Shown here piece by piece: positions 21,535 to 33,594 of a stretch of DNA of 64,000 bases; position 1 is the stretch's first letter, and the number at the start of each line of letters is the position of its first letter. The stretch spans positions 159,676,452-159,740,451 of the forward strand of contig NC_085140.1 of NCBI RefSeq assembly GCF_024139115.2, in the 5' to 3' direction. Below the pieces are notes generated by a model. It made no database searches. It was not told the DNA's origin and saw nothing but the letters and a program-made list of their open reading frames with translations. The position numbers and the translations under genes are program-made. Source of the stretch: Armigeres subalbatus (lineage: Eukaryota > Arthropoda > Insecta > Diptera > Culicidae).

Positions 21535-24500
21535 TCTTTGTTTAATGGCAATAAATGGAACCGGACTTCCCGTTCCAAAGCATAATATTGCTAGTGCTAA
21601 ATTCTCCGAAATTCATACACATTCATATATACATCATCTAAATTTAAATGATGTATGATGACTCATATATGAGTCTACAAACTTCCATTCAAAAGTTCGT
21701 TTATTTGATTTTCTGTAGCTTATCTTGACTCTGCAACCATAAAATTTAGAGAGTGTTGTGTTTTCATACATAGGATCATTCTTTAAATGCAGATTTCATT
21801 GTGTATAACGCTAGCTTTTCTTTTTATTACGGCCATTATTAATCATAAAAATTGGTTAACTGATGTGGTTTTGCAAAGTTAACATTAACTGCAATAACAA
21901 GGGACTGAGCTGCATATGATTTCACTTCAGAGGTAAGCTAATGGGCATAAATCAAGACGATTGATGGGGAAACGCGCCCATCCATTGTAACGGCGAGCAC
22001 GCCGAAAAATCACAGGATATAACTATTCATCAGCATTAATCGGTACTTCTGGCTAGATTGAGAAATACTGCCGAACGCCATCAGCAGCAGGCGGCACAGA
22101 TAGACACTCGACTCTTTCTCCACCGGCAACGACAACCGACGACCAGAATGAACGAACGCCACCAACTGGAAAAGTTTTTCGGAACGGAAGCGAGATACTA
22201 AATTATTTATTGGAAGCGCACACGGGATTCGGAAAGCATGAGCATGGGCTAAGGTGGAACCGAGGTCGGTGCGTTTTCTGCAGAAGATTGACTGAATGAA
22301 CACGGGATTAAAGAGCGCTCTGTTCGGGCCACCAGCTGCTTGCTCCCGGTTCGGCTGATTGTATAGATCGCAGGAATTGCGATAAGCGGAATGGGCTTTC
22401 AGGAAGAAAACGGAAATTAAATGAAAGGAAACATATCGGCTGCAGCGGTTTTTATTCAGTGGTTCGTGTGGGTGTTGCCCTGAAGCGGATGGTATAAACT
22501 TTCAAACTCTCAGGAACTTTGGCACTAGCGATATTAGCATTGCTTGCAGGAGTAGATCGATGCACTTCGGATGAAATGAATTTTCTGATTCTACTACGCA
22601 TTCCATACAATGTTATAATGAACTTGTGATTGCATTGTAGAGTTATGCTAAAATTATAATGCATACAATTCACAATTTTCAAGAGTATGAGACATTATCA
22701 ACTTTTTTGTTTGTTTTTCTACCGCATGAATGAGCAACGCTTAGCATTGAGTTCACGACGAATTCATATTTGCGTAAAATGAATCCGGTATGAATTTATA
22801 AAATGATTACAAATTTACATTTCAAATTAACTTTCCCCACCCGATTTTTCCGCTGTTCTTCACACACATGCTACGTGCCCTCTGCACCAAACGGTCAACC
22901 GAATCCACCCAGACACCATCCCGTTTTTATTTCACATTTTTACGCCCCATTTGCGAGCCGTTTTTTTTCTGCCATCCACGTAAACTATCGTATCGTGTCG
23001 AGGTAACTAAATTTGCAAATATTTTCCTACCAAATACAATTAAGTATGGGAAAATGAAATTTCTGTACGCTCGATTTGGTCGTTTCAGCTCCAATATGAC
23101 CACGCGTGACGATTCAATTTAAATATTGCGTTACTTGGCTCGTTGCTCTTCAGGTGCATAATTTCTAACTGCTTTGGCGTACCATAAACGATCCGACCCA
23201 AAGCTGCTTCCCCGGCAGCGCCAACTTTCCCATTGACATAATTAGTCCACAGACGACGAGGATAGTGACAACGACTATGGTCGCCGCAAAAAGGGTCAAA
23301 CAATCAATAATCCTTAATTTGAATAACCACAAATTGGAATTGCTCCAACATTATCATAAAATGAAATTACTCTCGACATCGTGCCGCTCCATAGCCGCAG
23401 AGGGACGAAAGAGTTGGTCGTTCTTCCTACGTAGGTACGAGTCTATTTTCTTCGGGGACAAAACTTTCAAGAACTGAAGAAAGCTAGGAATAAGCCACAT
23501 GGTTCAACTTTAAGCCAACCAAAATACCCATCGTATTTTTTTTCCTTTCCACTCGCTCAGATTTTCATTCCTTTTGGTTTGCTCATTATCCAAATTAAAT
23601 CACAGATACGAAACAGCTTTTCTTGCCTACCCTTGGAACGGAATTTTCTTTGGCTTTTGAGGGATGAGTTTTCTCCTTTGTTCCGACCAGCAACGGTGAA
23701 TTTGATTTCAATAGGCAGGCATCTCCAGCCGCTTCTGCTTCTTCCGCTTAGAACGGTGTCGAACAGAAAACGGAAGCAACGTTGAGGATAGACCGCATTT
23801 CAAAATTAATATGTCATTTCGAAGTTCTACCGTTCGGAGTGGCAACCCAGCACCAGCCAGAGCTCATATCACGAGACTGCTGCTGGGAAGGGAAAGCTAA
23901 ATTGAAATATTAGGCTGAGCGTTCGGAATCCTAGCGAATTTAGTCGATACGCTAAGTGAATTAGATGAAGGGCATGGTTCATAAGAATTGATCCTGTTCA
24001 TTACTGGAATTTGTTCCGGGGAACTTTTATTCATATGCATAGTCATAGTTGTTTTATGAGCTGTATTAACAAAAACAAACTACAAGTTGTGTGAAAATAT
24101 TGTTAAAAGTTCACACGAACTACAACCTTAGCTACTTTAGTTGTCTGAGGACAGGTGATCTGGGATGACAATGGGCCAAATGGGGATGAGAATGAGAATG
24201 TTTCAACTACTTACATTAATTGAAAAATAGATTGAATATATCTGAGAACCAGAAAATGCGTGCGTGAAGTTTATATGGAAGTAAACGCGGATATTCCAAC
24301 AACGATGGACGTCATCGATCGGAAAGGAAGTGTGTTTTATGATGGCGTTTTTGTGTGGAACCTTGGGATATATATAATAATATATCGGCTCCGTAGAGTC
24401 AGCCTTATAAATAAACAATTAGAAAAATGAAACCTTGAAAAAAACATAAGAATATTTCAAAAATTTCTTCAATCTGATCAGATCTGATCAATTTAGTAGA

Positions 24501-24620
24501 AATTTTTAAAAACTTCATCAAATTTTCAAAACTGTCTCGTAACGCTGGATAGATATCTTTTCGTGGTGTGTTACGGAATAAGATCTACCACACTGTGCAT
24601 CAGTTCGTACTATTCTTGTT
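21535..24620. other. Unassigned DNA
   Basis: No gene is supported over about 3 kb. A small palindrome of the type TACATCATCTAAATTTAAA lies near 21630-21660. Patches at about 22020-22330 and 23160-23300 are more GC-rich and carry open frames of 70-97 codons, without recognisable domains or paired splice signals. The rest is AT-rich and repeat-poor, the longest quiet block in the window, so it may retain old intronic or regulatory sequence. Confidence 0.4.
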
Positions 24621-24635
24621 AATATTTGTGAAGTG

Positions 24636-24790
24636 ATTCTAACACGATGATACTTTTATGCCCAAGGAAGTCGAGGCAATATCCAAACCGAAAATTACCT
24701 TGGCCGGCACCGGAAATCGAACCCAGCCACCCTCAGCATGGTCTTGCTTTATAGCCGCGCATCTTACCGCTAGGCTAAAAAGGGCCCCTT
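24636..24790 (-). mobile_element. Feilai-like SINE, 3'-truncated
   Basis: On the minus strand the tRNA-like head (TAGCCTAGCGGTAAGATGCG, then GGGTTCGATTTCC) is followed by the family body CGACTTCCTTGGGCATAAAA and CATCGTGTTAGAATCAC. It matches the full copy at 45.8-46.05 kb through the ACACGATGATACTTTTATGC block and then stops, so the 3' half is missing. It is more diverged than the copy at 45.8 kb. Confidence 0.85.
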
Positions 24791-24794
24791 TGGA

Positions 24795-25465
24795 AGAGTA
24801 TGGAACAACCTAAACATTCCACCTTTTTAGATGGAGTCAATGGAGTAAATTACATAAACAAAACTCAATCAACTTTAGACTGGCTTTGAAGCTGACGACA
24901 TAAATCTTCAAGCTACAGAGCGCTCATCAATTAGAAAGGAAGCGAATACAAATTTGGTGAAATTGCTGAAAACTAATTTATATGAGCTTTCAGTGCCTCT
25001 GTGTTTCCTAAATGCCAAATTCAATTAAATCAAATCTGTACAAAAAAGAATTCAGACCTCATTAGAAGTAGCAAAAAAAGTTTTGAACTTAGTACCAATG
25101 CATGGTCAAAACCGATATCATCTCACTTGTTTTTACGAAGCCGAAACTAATTATGAGGCGCGCCTTTAAGAGTCGGTGTACGTCATTTCTTGAAGGGTAT
25201 ATGAATAGTTTTGTTGAGAATAATGAAAGTTTCGTCGAATTTGTTTTTAAACTATGAACAAAAACCTTTGGAAAAAAAAATATGAATTCAAAAAATAATG
25301 AAAAAAGTTACAGAGTTTCACAAAAACTTCATCGTACCTGAATGTCAGTAATTTCGCCACCTAAACGTCCTAAACCAATTGGCTTTGGTATAGTAACGTG
25401 AGGTGAAGAAACAGAATCGAAAAATTGACATGTCAACTCAAGCTGTCGACATGTCCAAAAAAAGT
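24795..25465. other. Unassigned AT-rich DNA
   Basis: No gene, RNA or clear repeat is supported between the SINE and the MITEs that follow. Confidence 0.4.
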
Positions 25466-25468
25466 CTT

Positions 25469-25625
25469 TAGGTCTTGCACGAATTACGTAACGCTAAATT
25501 TGATGATTTTTGACCCCCACTCTCCCCCTTGTAACACTTGTTGTACAGAAGGTTTAATTTTTTTTGTTATAGATCGCAACGCTCCCTCCCCCTACAGCAT
25601 TACGTAATTTGTGAAAGGCTCCTTT
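25469..25625. mobile_element. Palindromic MITE with GAATTACGTAACGCT termini
   Basis: AGGTCTTGCACGAATTACGT at the left end pairs, with mismatches, with the reverse complement of ATTACGTAATTTGTGAAAGG at the right end. The 157-bp interior is rich in C runs (CTCTCCCCC and CTCCCTCCCCC). There is no coding capacity, and target duplications could not be resolved. Confidence 0.6.
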
Positions 25626-25775
25626 GATAGTAGGGAATACTGAAATGCATAATTTAATTGAATATTATAATAAGGGTATCGCCCCAGACCGACGATTATG
25701 GAGCTCTACAATACGCCAGGCGTAGGTGTTTCGACGCTGTAGCAAACCAGGTATCCAGGTAGGTATTTTAATAAG

Positions 25776-25941
25776 GGGATGTCCATATATCACGTGGACA
25801 ATTTTGGGGGAAGGGTGGTTGGTATGTCAACTGTCCACGGTTCATACAAATTTTTGAAAATTTATATGAAGAATTGTCCACGCTGCAGGAGGGGGTATCT
25901 GAAAATGATCAAAATCTGTTTACGTGGTATATCAACAGTCC
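25776..25941. mobile_element. Palindromic MITE with GGGGATGTCC termini
   Basis: GGGGATGTCCATATATCACG on the left pairs with the reverse complement of ACGTGGTATATCAACAGTCC on the right. An inner match is GTCCACGG against GTCCACGC. The 166-bp element is non-coding. Its superfamily is not settled by eye. Confidence 0.6.
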
Positions 25942-25944
25942 CCA

Positions 25945-26905
25945 ATGTAAAACATGTCTTAGAAATGATTGTATAATATAACGATAATTTGAAAAGCTGG
26001 TAGGCACGCTAAATAGTTATAATTCTGATTAAATAGTTTTATAATTTTGATTTTCATATTCCGAAAATGCATGAAAATTACTTTTAACAATATCCACCTC
26101 AAACCATCGTACTACTTGAGTATAAAAATCACGTTCTGGTTTTTTTACACGTCACGCCAACAGCGGATTTCCAAAGTAAATAATTCTGAATTTTCATGAA
26201 AAAAATTTCATAGAAAATTTCTTGACATTAGTGACCAGGGGAGGGGGGCTCCGTGCAGAAGTTTAATACAAAAAGCGTGAGAAGGCATTTTCCTCTATTT
26301 TTTTTTAAAAATATTCCGTAAAAATCTTTTGAATATGAATAGACTTTGCTACGATTACACAGAAAATTGATTACTGAATTAAGATTACATAATCGTTCAG
26401 ATGGTGTAAAACCGGAAAATAAGGAATCTTCATAGAATCTTCCATAGATTTAACTTATTATGTATATCGGCGCACACATAACCATTCTCCACGCGAACTG
26501 CTAATAAAATATATGTTCAAATAAGTTTTATGTGTGGTCTCAAATTGGCAATTATTTAATTTATGTGTGGTTCTATATCGATTATATTAGGGTGGAGCTA
26601 TTGCAAAAATTTATAACGGCGACACATATATCTTATACAGAAATTTTTGGCAGTGTTTTAAAACAACCCTTCTTCTTCTTCTTTTTTTTCTGGTTTGGTT
26701 GGTGCTATTCTGTTGCGCACTCACCCACCTAACTGAACCGGCATCGCAGGTCATATGTCCAACCTATTTCTATTTATACTCCGTGGAGTTTACAAATCGT
26801 GATCTGATTTATCGACCTTTTACATTCTTATTTAAAAATCTGTCATATAAGACTTTTTTCTTTTTAGACTTTTCCGTAGACTTTGCAGTCTTTGTTGACT
26901 TTCCC
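25945..26905. other. Unassigned DNA
   Basis: No gene is supported. A pyrimidine tract lies at about 26668-26690. Open frames at 26532-26953 are short, rich in F/Y and without motifs. Confidence 0.4.
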
Positions 26906-26909
26906 TGTA

Positions 26910-27022
26910 TTAGGGCTGTGGAGGGGGTGGGAATCGAACCCATGACCATCTGATTCAGAGTCAGACATGTAAACAACTACTCTACGGACTAGCCAACCCC
27001 CCCCCCCCCAAACAGCCCTAAA
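26910..27022 (-). mobile_element. tRNA-like repeat flanked by short inverted repeats
   Basis: The minus strand carries GGTTGGCTAGTCCGTAGAG (A-box region) and GGTCATGGGTTCGATTCCCA (B-box region) at tRNA spacing. The unit is bracketed by TTAGGGCTGT at about 26910 and ACAGCCCTAA at about 27014-27023, and a run of about 15 C lies just inside the right end. An acceptor stem is not convincing, so I read it as a tRNA-derived SINE head rather than a working tRNA gene. Confidence 0.5.
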
Positions 27023-27157
27023 AGACAAAAAAAGAAATTTCTGGTGCAAAGTCATTTTTTTATTTTTATCAGCGAAATTACTATCGCAGTTATCCATTCA
27101 TAACTGAGGACGAAGTGTGACGAACGTCAAACAGCTTTGGTAGGTGTATTCTAATAA

Positions 27158-27783
27158 CACGCAGAAGAATCTTGTAAGATTAAATCAACTATTTCGATTG
27201 TTGCACCAAACTAAGTGCATATTGTTGTTTGAATCTTCAACATTGTTGTTTCAACGATTAGTTATTGCTTCCTTCAATTGAACATTATCGTTGTTTCAAT
27301 TCTGCATCGCATGATTGCAACAATAATAATATCGTTGTTCTTACAACCATTTCGTAATATGAAAAAAATGTAGAAACTGATCAACATAAATCATCCTGCC
27401 TACAAGAAGTAAGCATGGAGCAGAGGTAAGGTGGATGACTCTTACTCCCCTTGTAACTAGTTCGATTCTGCTTCTGTCACATTTTCTTATTTTGTTGATG
27501 TCATCGTAGTGTCGATAAAGTAGTTTCGTAGCATTTTCGAAAGTAAAAACAACCATAAATATTGTTGTTTTCTGATGTAATATTTGACAGTGACAGCTGA
27601 AACAAATATATTCGATAGTTGAATCAATTATCGCGTATGGTTGATTCAACCCTATTTGTGGTTGTATCAACCAAACATATTGTTATTCAGAAATCAATGC
27701 AATAATATTGTTGATTTGATGCAGAATCCTTGATTCGTTGATTCGTCCAGAATCGTTGATTCTACCACATTTTTTTCTCCGTG
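27158..27783. mobile_element. Long MITE with CACGSAGAA termini
   Basis: The left end CACGCAGAAGAATC pairs with the right end TTTTTTTCTCCGTG, read in reverse complement as CACGGAGAAAAAAA. The interior is built of GTTGTTTCAA / TTGAAACAAC-type words in both orientations. The middle (about 27395-27480) contains GTGGATGACTCTTACTCC and AGTTCGATTCTG, which resembles a tRNA-like promoter and might be a nested SINE. Non-coding. Confidence 0.5.
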
Positions 27784-27968
27784 AATGGTCCATTGTAGCA
27801 ACACTAGAACCAGAGACCGGCGGAGTGAAAAACTGTTAATTTGGCAACGTGATAAACATCAAAATAATGTTGGCATCACTTGAAAATGAAGGAGCGTGCG
27901 AGTGACTTTTTCAGTGCCACAGTTTACGGTCTTGTTTATTTCTTGTTCATTAGTAATGTGAAATAAAT

Positions 27969-30900
27969 ATGAAGTGTTTCCATAGATTTTGCTCAAACTC
28001 GGTGAGAAAACAGCATCAGGCAAAATTCTCCAGCCTATGCTTTTTCCGCTTCCCGAAGAAACAGCATTTGAAAAAAATATGGTTGGAATTTTGCGGATTG
28101 CCTTCGAATTTTCAAATTTTGGACACAACACGGCTGTGTAGTGTAAGTAGTTCTATTTGAAAACAATGTGATAATTTCAATTATTCAACTTATTTGCAGC
28201 TCCACTTCGATCACAATGATCTATATTTGACGAGGACAGGTGGGAGAATTTTCCGGCAGCGAACAGCAGTTCCTGTTTACCCATGCGTCGTACAAATGGC
28301 AGACGTAGCGCGTGCAGAATCAATATACGGTATGTAGAACAGCCAGCGACAAACATATCCTATTTCATGTTTGCATCATTCGAATTACAGATCTAACTTC
28401 CGATTCCGGAAATATAGCGATCAATCCCGTTGGCAGCATGGACGATATCGATGGTGTGGATTTATTCAAAGATGGAGATATGCTCAGTGATCCTGAACCA
28501 CATGCTGATGAAGAACATCGAGCCGTAGTGCAAGCAGAATCAATAATCGGTACGTACGTAAATCAGTAAAGACAAAGACAACCTGTTTCATGTTGCTCTC
28601 ATTCAAATTATAGATCCAACTTCCAGGAAATGAAACGTCCAATCCTGTTGGCAGTATGAACGATATCGACGATGCATGTTTTTTCTTATAATGATGCTGA
28701 TGCTGAATCGCATGCTGATAAAGAGTTACTTTTCGATTTGTGTACTCAGCAACAGAAGTAAGAATAACAGAAAAATCTGTTTATTTTAGAAAATAAATGC
28801 TTAATGTTTATTATTCTCTTTGTTTCAGAGTTATACAAAATCTTACACAGCAACTTCAAGTGCGAAACGGGGAGATCTTAAATTTAAAACGGAAATTGAA
28901 CGAAACTGAACATACCTTAGAAGATCACACAGCCGAGAAAGTTTTGAAAAAAACTTATAACAATGACCAACGTAAGTTAGCATCAGGGAATCGTTGAGAA
29001 TCAAAGTATGGCATGACGACTCTGTTCTTGAAGGGCTCAAAACACGATTCAAAATGAGCCGCAGTGCATATGAGCGAGAAAGAAAGAAAATGTATTTGCC
29101 AAGTGTACGAACCCTATCTCAAAGAATGCAGAATATTCACTTTAACTCGGGTATACTTACTGAGATTTTTGAGCTGCTTGCAGCTAAAGTGAACTCCATG
29201 AACGAACAAGATCGTGATTGTGCGTTAGTATTCGATGAGATGGCTATAAGCGCAGGGCGTGATTTCTGCTTCAATAATAAAAAGTTTTTTGGCGAAGTAA
29301 CATTACCGGATCACGATGGTTCAGCAACACATCTCATGCTATTCATGCTGGTCAGGTGAAACAACGTTGGAAGCAAATCGTTGCTTACCATTTCACGGGG
29401 AATTCAATAAAGAGCGGCTATTTGAAGGAACTTATTTTCGAAATAGTGGAAAAATCGGAGGCAGTGGGTTTTACGTTGTCATGCAATCATCAGCGACTGT
29501 GGAAGCAACAACAAGAAAATGTGGAACGATTTGAACGTGCGGCATACTCAGCGAACAGTTCTTAGTAACGAACCAGTTCAACATCCTTGTAATCCGAATC
29601 GAAAGCTGGAAATTATGCCTGACAGCGTTCACGTGTTCAAGTCTGCTGTGCAAGGCTGGATACAGAATAAAACAATCGTTTTACCACAAGCAGTTGTAAG
29701 TGAGCATAATCTACCAACGAATGTAGCTGACATAAAACACTTACACGATTTGGTAATGTATGAGGCCCAATGTGATTTAAGGATGGCATCAAGACTTACT
29801 GTGTCGGACGTAGATTTTGTCAAACCGAGAAATAATTTTGATAAAATGAAGGTATAGAATGTGAGGGTGTTGTACTTTCCAATCAATCAATTTTCTACTT
29901 TTATTTTAGGTCATTAACAGCACAAAATATGTGAATCACACTGTCGCTGCTGCTTTGAGGGTCTACAGCATACAATCCAACAGACCAGAGGTTTTGGCTA
30001 CGGCGTTGTTTGTGGAAAAACTGGCCCAATGGTTCAAATTGGTTACGTCTCGTTCGCTTCAAACTGCGTTGAGTCGGAAAAACAAGGAAGCATATCAATC
30101 AGCTGTAGAGTCGCTTCGATCATTCAAGTATTTTATTTACAACTGCTCCGTTGGTGACAAACAGTTTTGGAAGCCGTGGCAGGCATCAATAATAATGGTT
30201 ACTGATTCAGTTTTACGACTCCAGGAATATTTTCTGAATCGCAATTATGACTTCATTTTTCTCGCACGCTTCACACAAGATTGTGTGGAGAACATATTTT
30301 CTCAGATACGGTCGAAGCACAAATGTCCCAGGGCTGTTCAAGCTAAGGATGCATTGAAGCTCATAACATTGGGACAATTTGTAGAGGAGGTAAAAAATTC
30401 ATCCTATGAGAATGATCCGACAGATTGGTTATTAAATTTCTCGTCTATTTTGAAGCCAAATGTAATCGAGCAGAGAAAAAATGAGGAAACCATTTAGAAA
30501 TTCAGGGACACGGTCGATTGATGCATTGTTAAAATGATATTAGTGTCAGTAAGCTCAAACGATCATGAGATATCTACCATACAGGCATCAGAAGAAAATA
30601 CAATCTATTACATTACAGGTATGATATTATCCAGCATTAAACTTCATTCAACTATTTGTGACGATTGCATAAATAGCTGTACACACAAAGGATTTTGGTC
30701 AAACGTACGACATGTCGTTATTTACTGAAGCTTAAAGATTTTTAATGGCAATGCCTTGAGCTACGTCAACTTGAAAACCTATATTTTTTCAAAAATCTCG
30801 AACAAACTTTCCAAACACACCGTCTCACTGCTGAAAGATGTTAGTGAAGATGTCTCTGGCCAGCTGTTCAAAATTTTATCAACCATCGAAGCTAAACATT

Positions 30901-30990
30901 TCCCTACTCATCACATATTGCGCCAAAAAAATGTTAAGCGATACTTACTTTTCAGACTACGTTCCTGTGGAAACGCAAATCGATAAAAAC
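27969..30990 (+). pseudogene. P-element-like THAP transposase gene, decayed
   Basis: Exon 1 (27969-28142) joins exon 2 (28200) through GT-AG boundaries and rebuilds a THAP zinc finger: C3-X4-C8, then 48 residues, then C57-X2-H60, with the conserved proline at 29 and tryptophan at 38. Next come an acidic linker exon (28391-28549), a coiled-coil segment (VIQNLTQQLQVRNGEILNLK, about 28831), and P-transposase-like blocks: LPSVRTLSQRM (about 29098), CALVFDEMAIS (about 29219), SDCGSNNKKMWNDLNV (about 29495), then a 58-bp intron (29852-29909) and a long frame to 30497. A remnant continues to about 30990. Frameshifts near 28990, 29335 and 29478 and scattered stops mean no full protein is possible. 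P-type proteins bind DNA through THAP and cut and rejoin it with an RNase H-like core. No 31-bp-type terminal inverted repeat was found, so this could also be a decayed host THAP gene derived from a P element. Confidence 0.85.
28330..28735 (+). repeat. Tandem duplication of an intron plus exon in the THAP gene
   Basis: 28330-28549 (intron with GTATGT donor plus exon 3) is followed by a related unit from 28550. The second unit has GTACGTACG donor-like start, CCTGTTTCATGTT, ATTATAG acceptor, ATCCAACTTCCAGG and ATCCTGTTGGCAGTATG. The duplicated exon is phase 1 on both sides, so two copies could be spliced in series without changing the frame. The second copy has decayed: read in phase it meets TGA at 28631-28633. 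Confidence 0.85.
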
Positions 30991-30994
30991 GTTA

Positions 30995-31415
30995 TGAAAC
31001 GTTAGTCCATGTTTATGTAATATAATTTAAATAGTTGTTGAATATGTTTTTATTGTTTAAATATGTTGTTGAATAAATTGTCCACGCATTTTTAAAAAAC
31101 TGTATTTTTTATTTAATGAAATGAATTATAGGTCAACAGGTCAGTGTGGAACAAACACTTTCCCTAAAAAGTATAAAGAGAAACCAGATGTGAATTTGAT
31201 TTACCCCATTTGATTTTTTTTATTCAATGAAAACCAATATGATTCATTTCAATCATTTTCAGTCAACAATTATATATAATCATAAAATTATAATCATTGA
31301 GTGATTTCAATACTCCCCACTAATAATTGCAGCACAATCGTAAACATTGCCGAATGGAAGCGTTTTTGACAGTTCATTTGGAAACAAAATGGCGTCTTCG
31401 CCGATCTCTCCTTCT
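30995..31415. other. Unassigned AT-rich DNA
   Basis: No gene is supported. This is where a 3' terminal inverted repeat of the P-like element would be expected. I looked for the complement of sequence from 27783-27968 and did not find it. Confidence 0.4.
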
Positions 31416-31417
31416 AG

Positions 31418-31890
31418 TATTTCTAGTCCATTGCACTGAGTTCATCATTGACGTTGGAGCGGTGCGTTGTTTACTAAGAATGAATACTTTTTCATTCATC
31501 AAGTTCATTCAAGTGTTCATTTTTAGTAAACAACGCACCGCTCAAACGTTATGGGGCAGTGCACAGGTTCATTATTTGACGTTTGAGCGGTGCCGAAATT
31601 AATTTTGAAAGAACTCGATGTATGAAAGAGTGTTCATTTTTAGTAAACAGCGCATCACTTAAACGTCATTGAATTCATTCGATGCATCTCCCAATTGTAT
31701 TCATTTTGTGCATTGAACCATATCTATGGTCCAATGCACCGAATGAACACAATGACGTTTAATCGGGCGCTGTTTACTAAAAATTAACACTTGCATGAAC
31801 TCGATGAATGAAATAGTATTCATTCTTAGTAAACAGCGCACCGCTCAAACGTCAATGATGCACTCGGTGCATTGGACCATACCAAAATAA
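31418..31890. mobile_element. Nested palindromic MITE with repeated inverted modules
   Basis: The outer ends pair: GTCCATTGCACTGAGTTCAT at about 31427, and the complement of ATGGTCCAATGCACCGAGTG ending near 31890. Inside, a module of the type TTAGTAAACARCGCACCGCT, followed by CAAACGT, occurs at least five times in alternating orientation (about 31450, 31525, 31640, 31765 and 31830). Two copies form a hairpin at 31447-31550. Non-coding. Confidence 0.7.
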
Positions 31891-31891
31891 A

Positions 31892-32440
31892 TACAAACAG
31901 TAAAGTGGCTGCACTCATAACAATGCCCGTGGCATCAATTTTTAGACTCTGGCGCAACTTCGTGTTGCTTACTGCAAACTATCTTTGTAATTGTTTTTTT
32001 GTTGTTATTTATCGAACACACGTGTTTTTGTTTACTCAAACAAACAGCATACAGCGTTAATTCATTTGTGTGTGTGCGACACGGGGAAAATATTCACGCA
32101 AACGATTTTCGCGCAGGCAGGGGTCTAATAAGGTGGATTCTGCGCAATATAATGCAGGCATTTTCACAAACAGGTGTTCCAACCTGTTAAACTTACGTTT
32201 CAGCCATCTTAAGTTTCAGCCATGGGACAGCCGGAGAGCTCTTAACGCTCTTAAAGCTCTTAACTGAGAATGATTTCTAGCATGAGTTTTCAAAACATCG
32301 TATGAACAAATAAGTGACTCTCTTTCATAATGCTCTTTTTTGTTGATATCTAGGCTAGTTTTTTGCATAAGTTGTAATATTTTTACCTCAGCACGCTAGA
32401 CAAAACTATTTTCTTCAGATCTGTGCTAAAAAATCGATGT
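31892..32440. other. Unassigned DNA
   Basis: No recognisable gene or element. A small triplet of AGCTCTTAA words lies near 32237-32265. Confidence 0.4.
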
Positions 32441-32444
32441 AAAT

Positions 32445-32700
32445 GGTCGGGGTTCTGCCAAAACACACCAAGCGCCAACAAAAAATCACCTATTTTTCAG
32501 ACCAAGCTTTCGTATAGTGGATTTGATTGATCGCAAATCGTATCGAATATACCCCAACACCATAACTGAGGATATCATACATCAAATTTGCATATGGATT
32601 GATATGAAATTATTCCCGTTTTCTTTGTGCGAACAAAATATTACAAGTCAGTCAAAAAGCCGCTTGGTCCGGTTTGGCTGAACCCTGACCAAATGTTAGT
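32445..32700. repeat. Dispersed repeat with CACACCAAGCGC start, copy A
   Basis: It shares CACACCAAGCGC at its start, the middle words CATATGGATTGATATG / GATATGGATTGATTT, and the end GAACAAAATATTACAAGTCA and GTCAAAAAG with 53865-54065. The two copies have the same orientation. Its class is unknown and there is no open frame. Confidence 0.6.
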
Positions 32701-32704
32701 ATGG

Positions 32705-33390
32705 CTTTGTACTAATCGAAAGAGAAGTAAACAAAGAGAGCCTCTTTTGGACACACGACGTTTTCAAAAAATAAGTTTCACCTCCTCGCTTATCTCTTCT
32801 AAAGTGCCTGCATTATTAATCCAGCCTCTTTAATCTCTTCCATTTACTGACGAAGTGATTGAACCTTGATGTAAGAACCTTGGTCTATGCAATTTGGAAT
32901 CTATTGTTGTTGCTATTTAGGAACATCTTAAGAATGTCTGGAATGTCACTGAACGTCGCACATGTGATCGCTACGGTACTTGGGGTTGAGTAAGAAGTGA
33001 ACCCGCACGGAGCGATTGATAGCATACACAACGACAGTCAGTGCTGTTCCAAAATGAATGCAGTAAAAATGCTGTATACTCAATCCTAAGACGCTCTCAA
33101 AACAAAGTAAATCAATAAAAAATTTGGGTAATGTTGCACTCTTCAAAAAATGAAAAGAGCGCAGCAAGCTTTGGATGCTTTTGAATTTTCTGTCTTTTTT
33201 TGTTAATTCCCGTTGACACTAGAAGTGAATTTCGCTTCCTCAGTTCATTTGGATTTGGATTGAATCAATTTGGTGAGATTGTTTCAATATGTTTTTATAT
33301 GATTCCAAAACTAAATGCGCGCTGGATTTATGAATCCGGAAGTTTGTTTATGGATCCATTATCCAATTGATAAAAGTAGCATAAACAAGC
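32705..33390. other. Unassigned DNA
   Basis: No gene, RNA or clear repeat is supported. Confidence 0.4.
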
Positions 33391-33394
33391 ATGG

Positions 33395-33590
33395 CTTATT
33401 GCAAGTGACCTCGGACTGGACGTGAATTTCCAGGCAGTCTGAAATGGGTCACAGGAGCTGAAGTAGAGCTAACACCTTCTAACTCCCGGGCTAAACCTGA
33501 CTTTATCACAGACAGCTTTCTTCCATAATACCACTGCCGGACAGTGGGGGTTAGATTGAAGATACATACACAGAAACACACATGTTGCAC
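33395..33590 (+). repeat. Dispersed 190-bp repeat, copy A
   Basis: It shares the words GTGACCTCGG, TCTGAAATGGGTCA, AGTAGAGCTA, TTCTAACTCCCGG and ACAGACAGCTTTCTTCCATA with 40500-40680. Both copies are followed by a CA-rich tail (ACACAGAAACACACA here). The consistent 3' CA tail suggests a short retroposon, but no Pol III boxes were recognised. Confidence 0.75.
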
Positions 33591-33594
33591 TCTT

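Noticed and set aside
26910..27022. Possible functional tRNA gene on the minus strand
   Set aside because: A and B boxes are present, but the acceptor stem and overall fold are not convincing, and the unit lies between inverted repeats like a SINE head.
28972..28986. Intron from GTAAGT to CATCAG in the P-like gene
   Set aside because: It would be only about 15 bases long; a frameshift in a decayed gene explains the break better.
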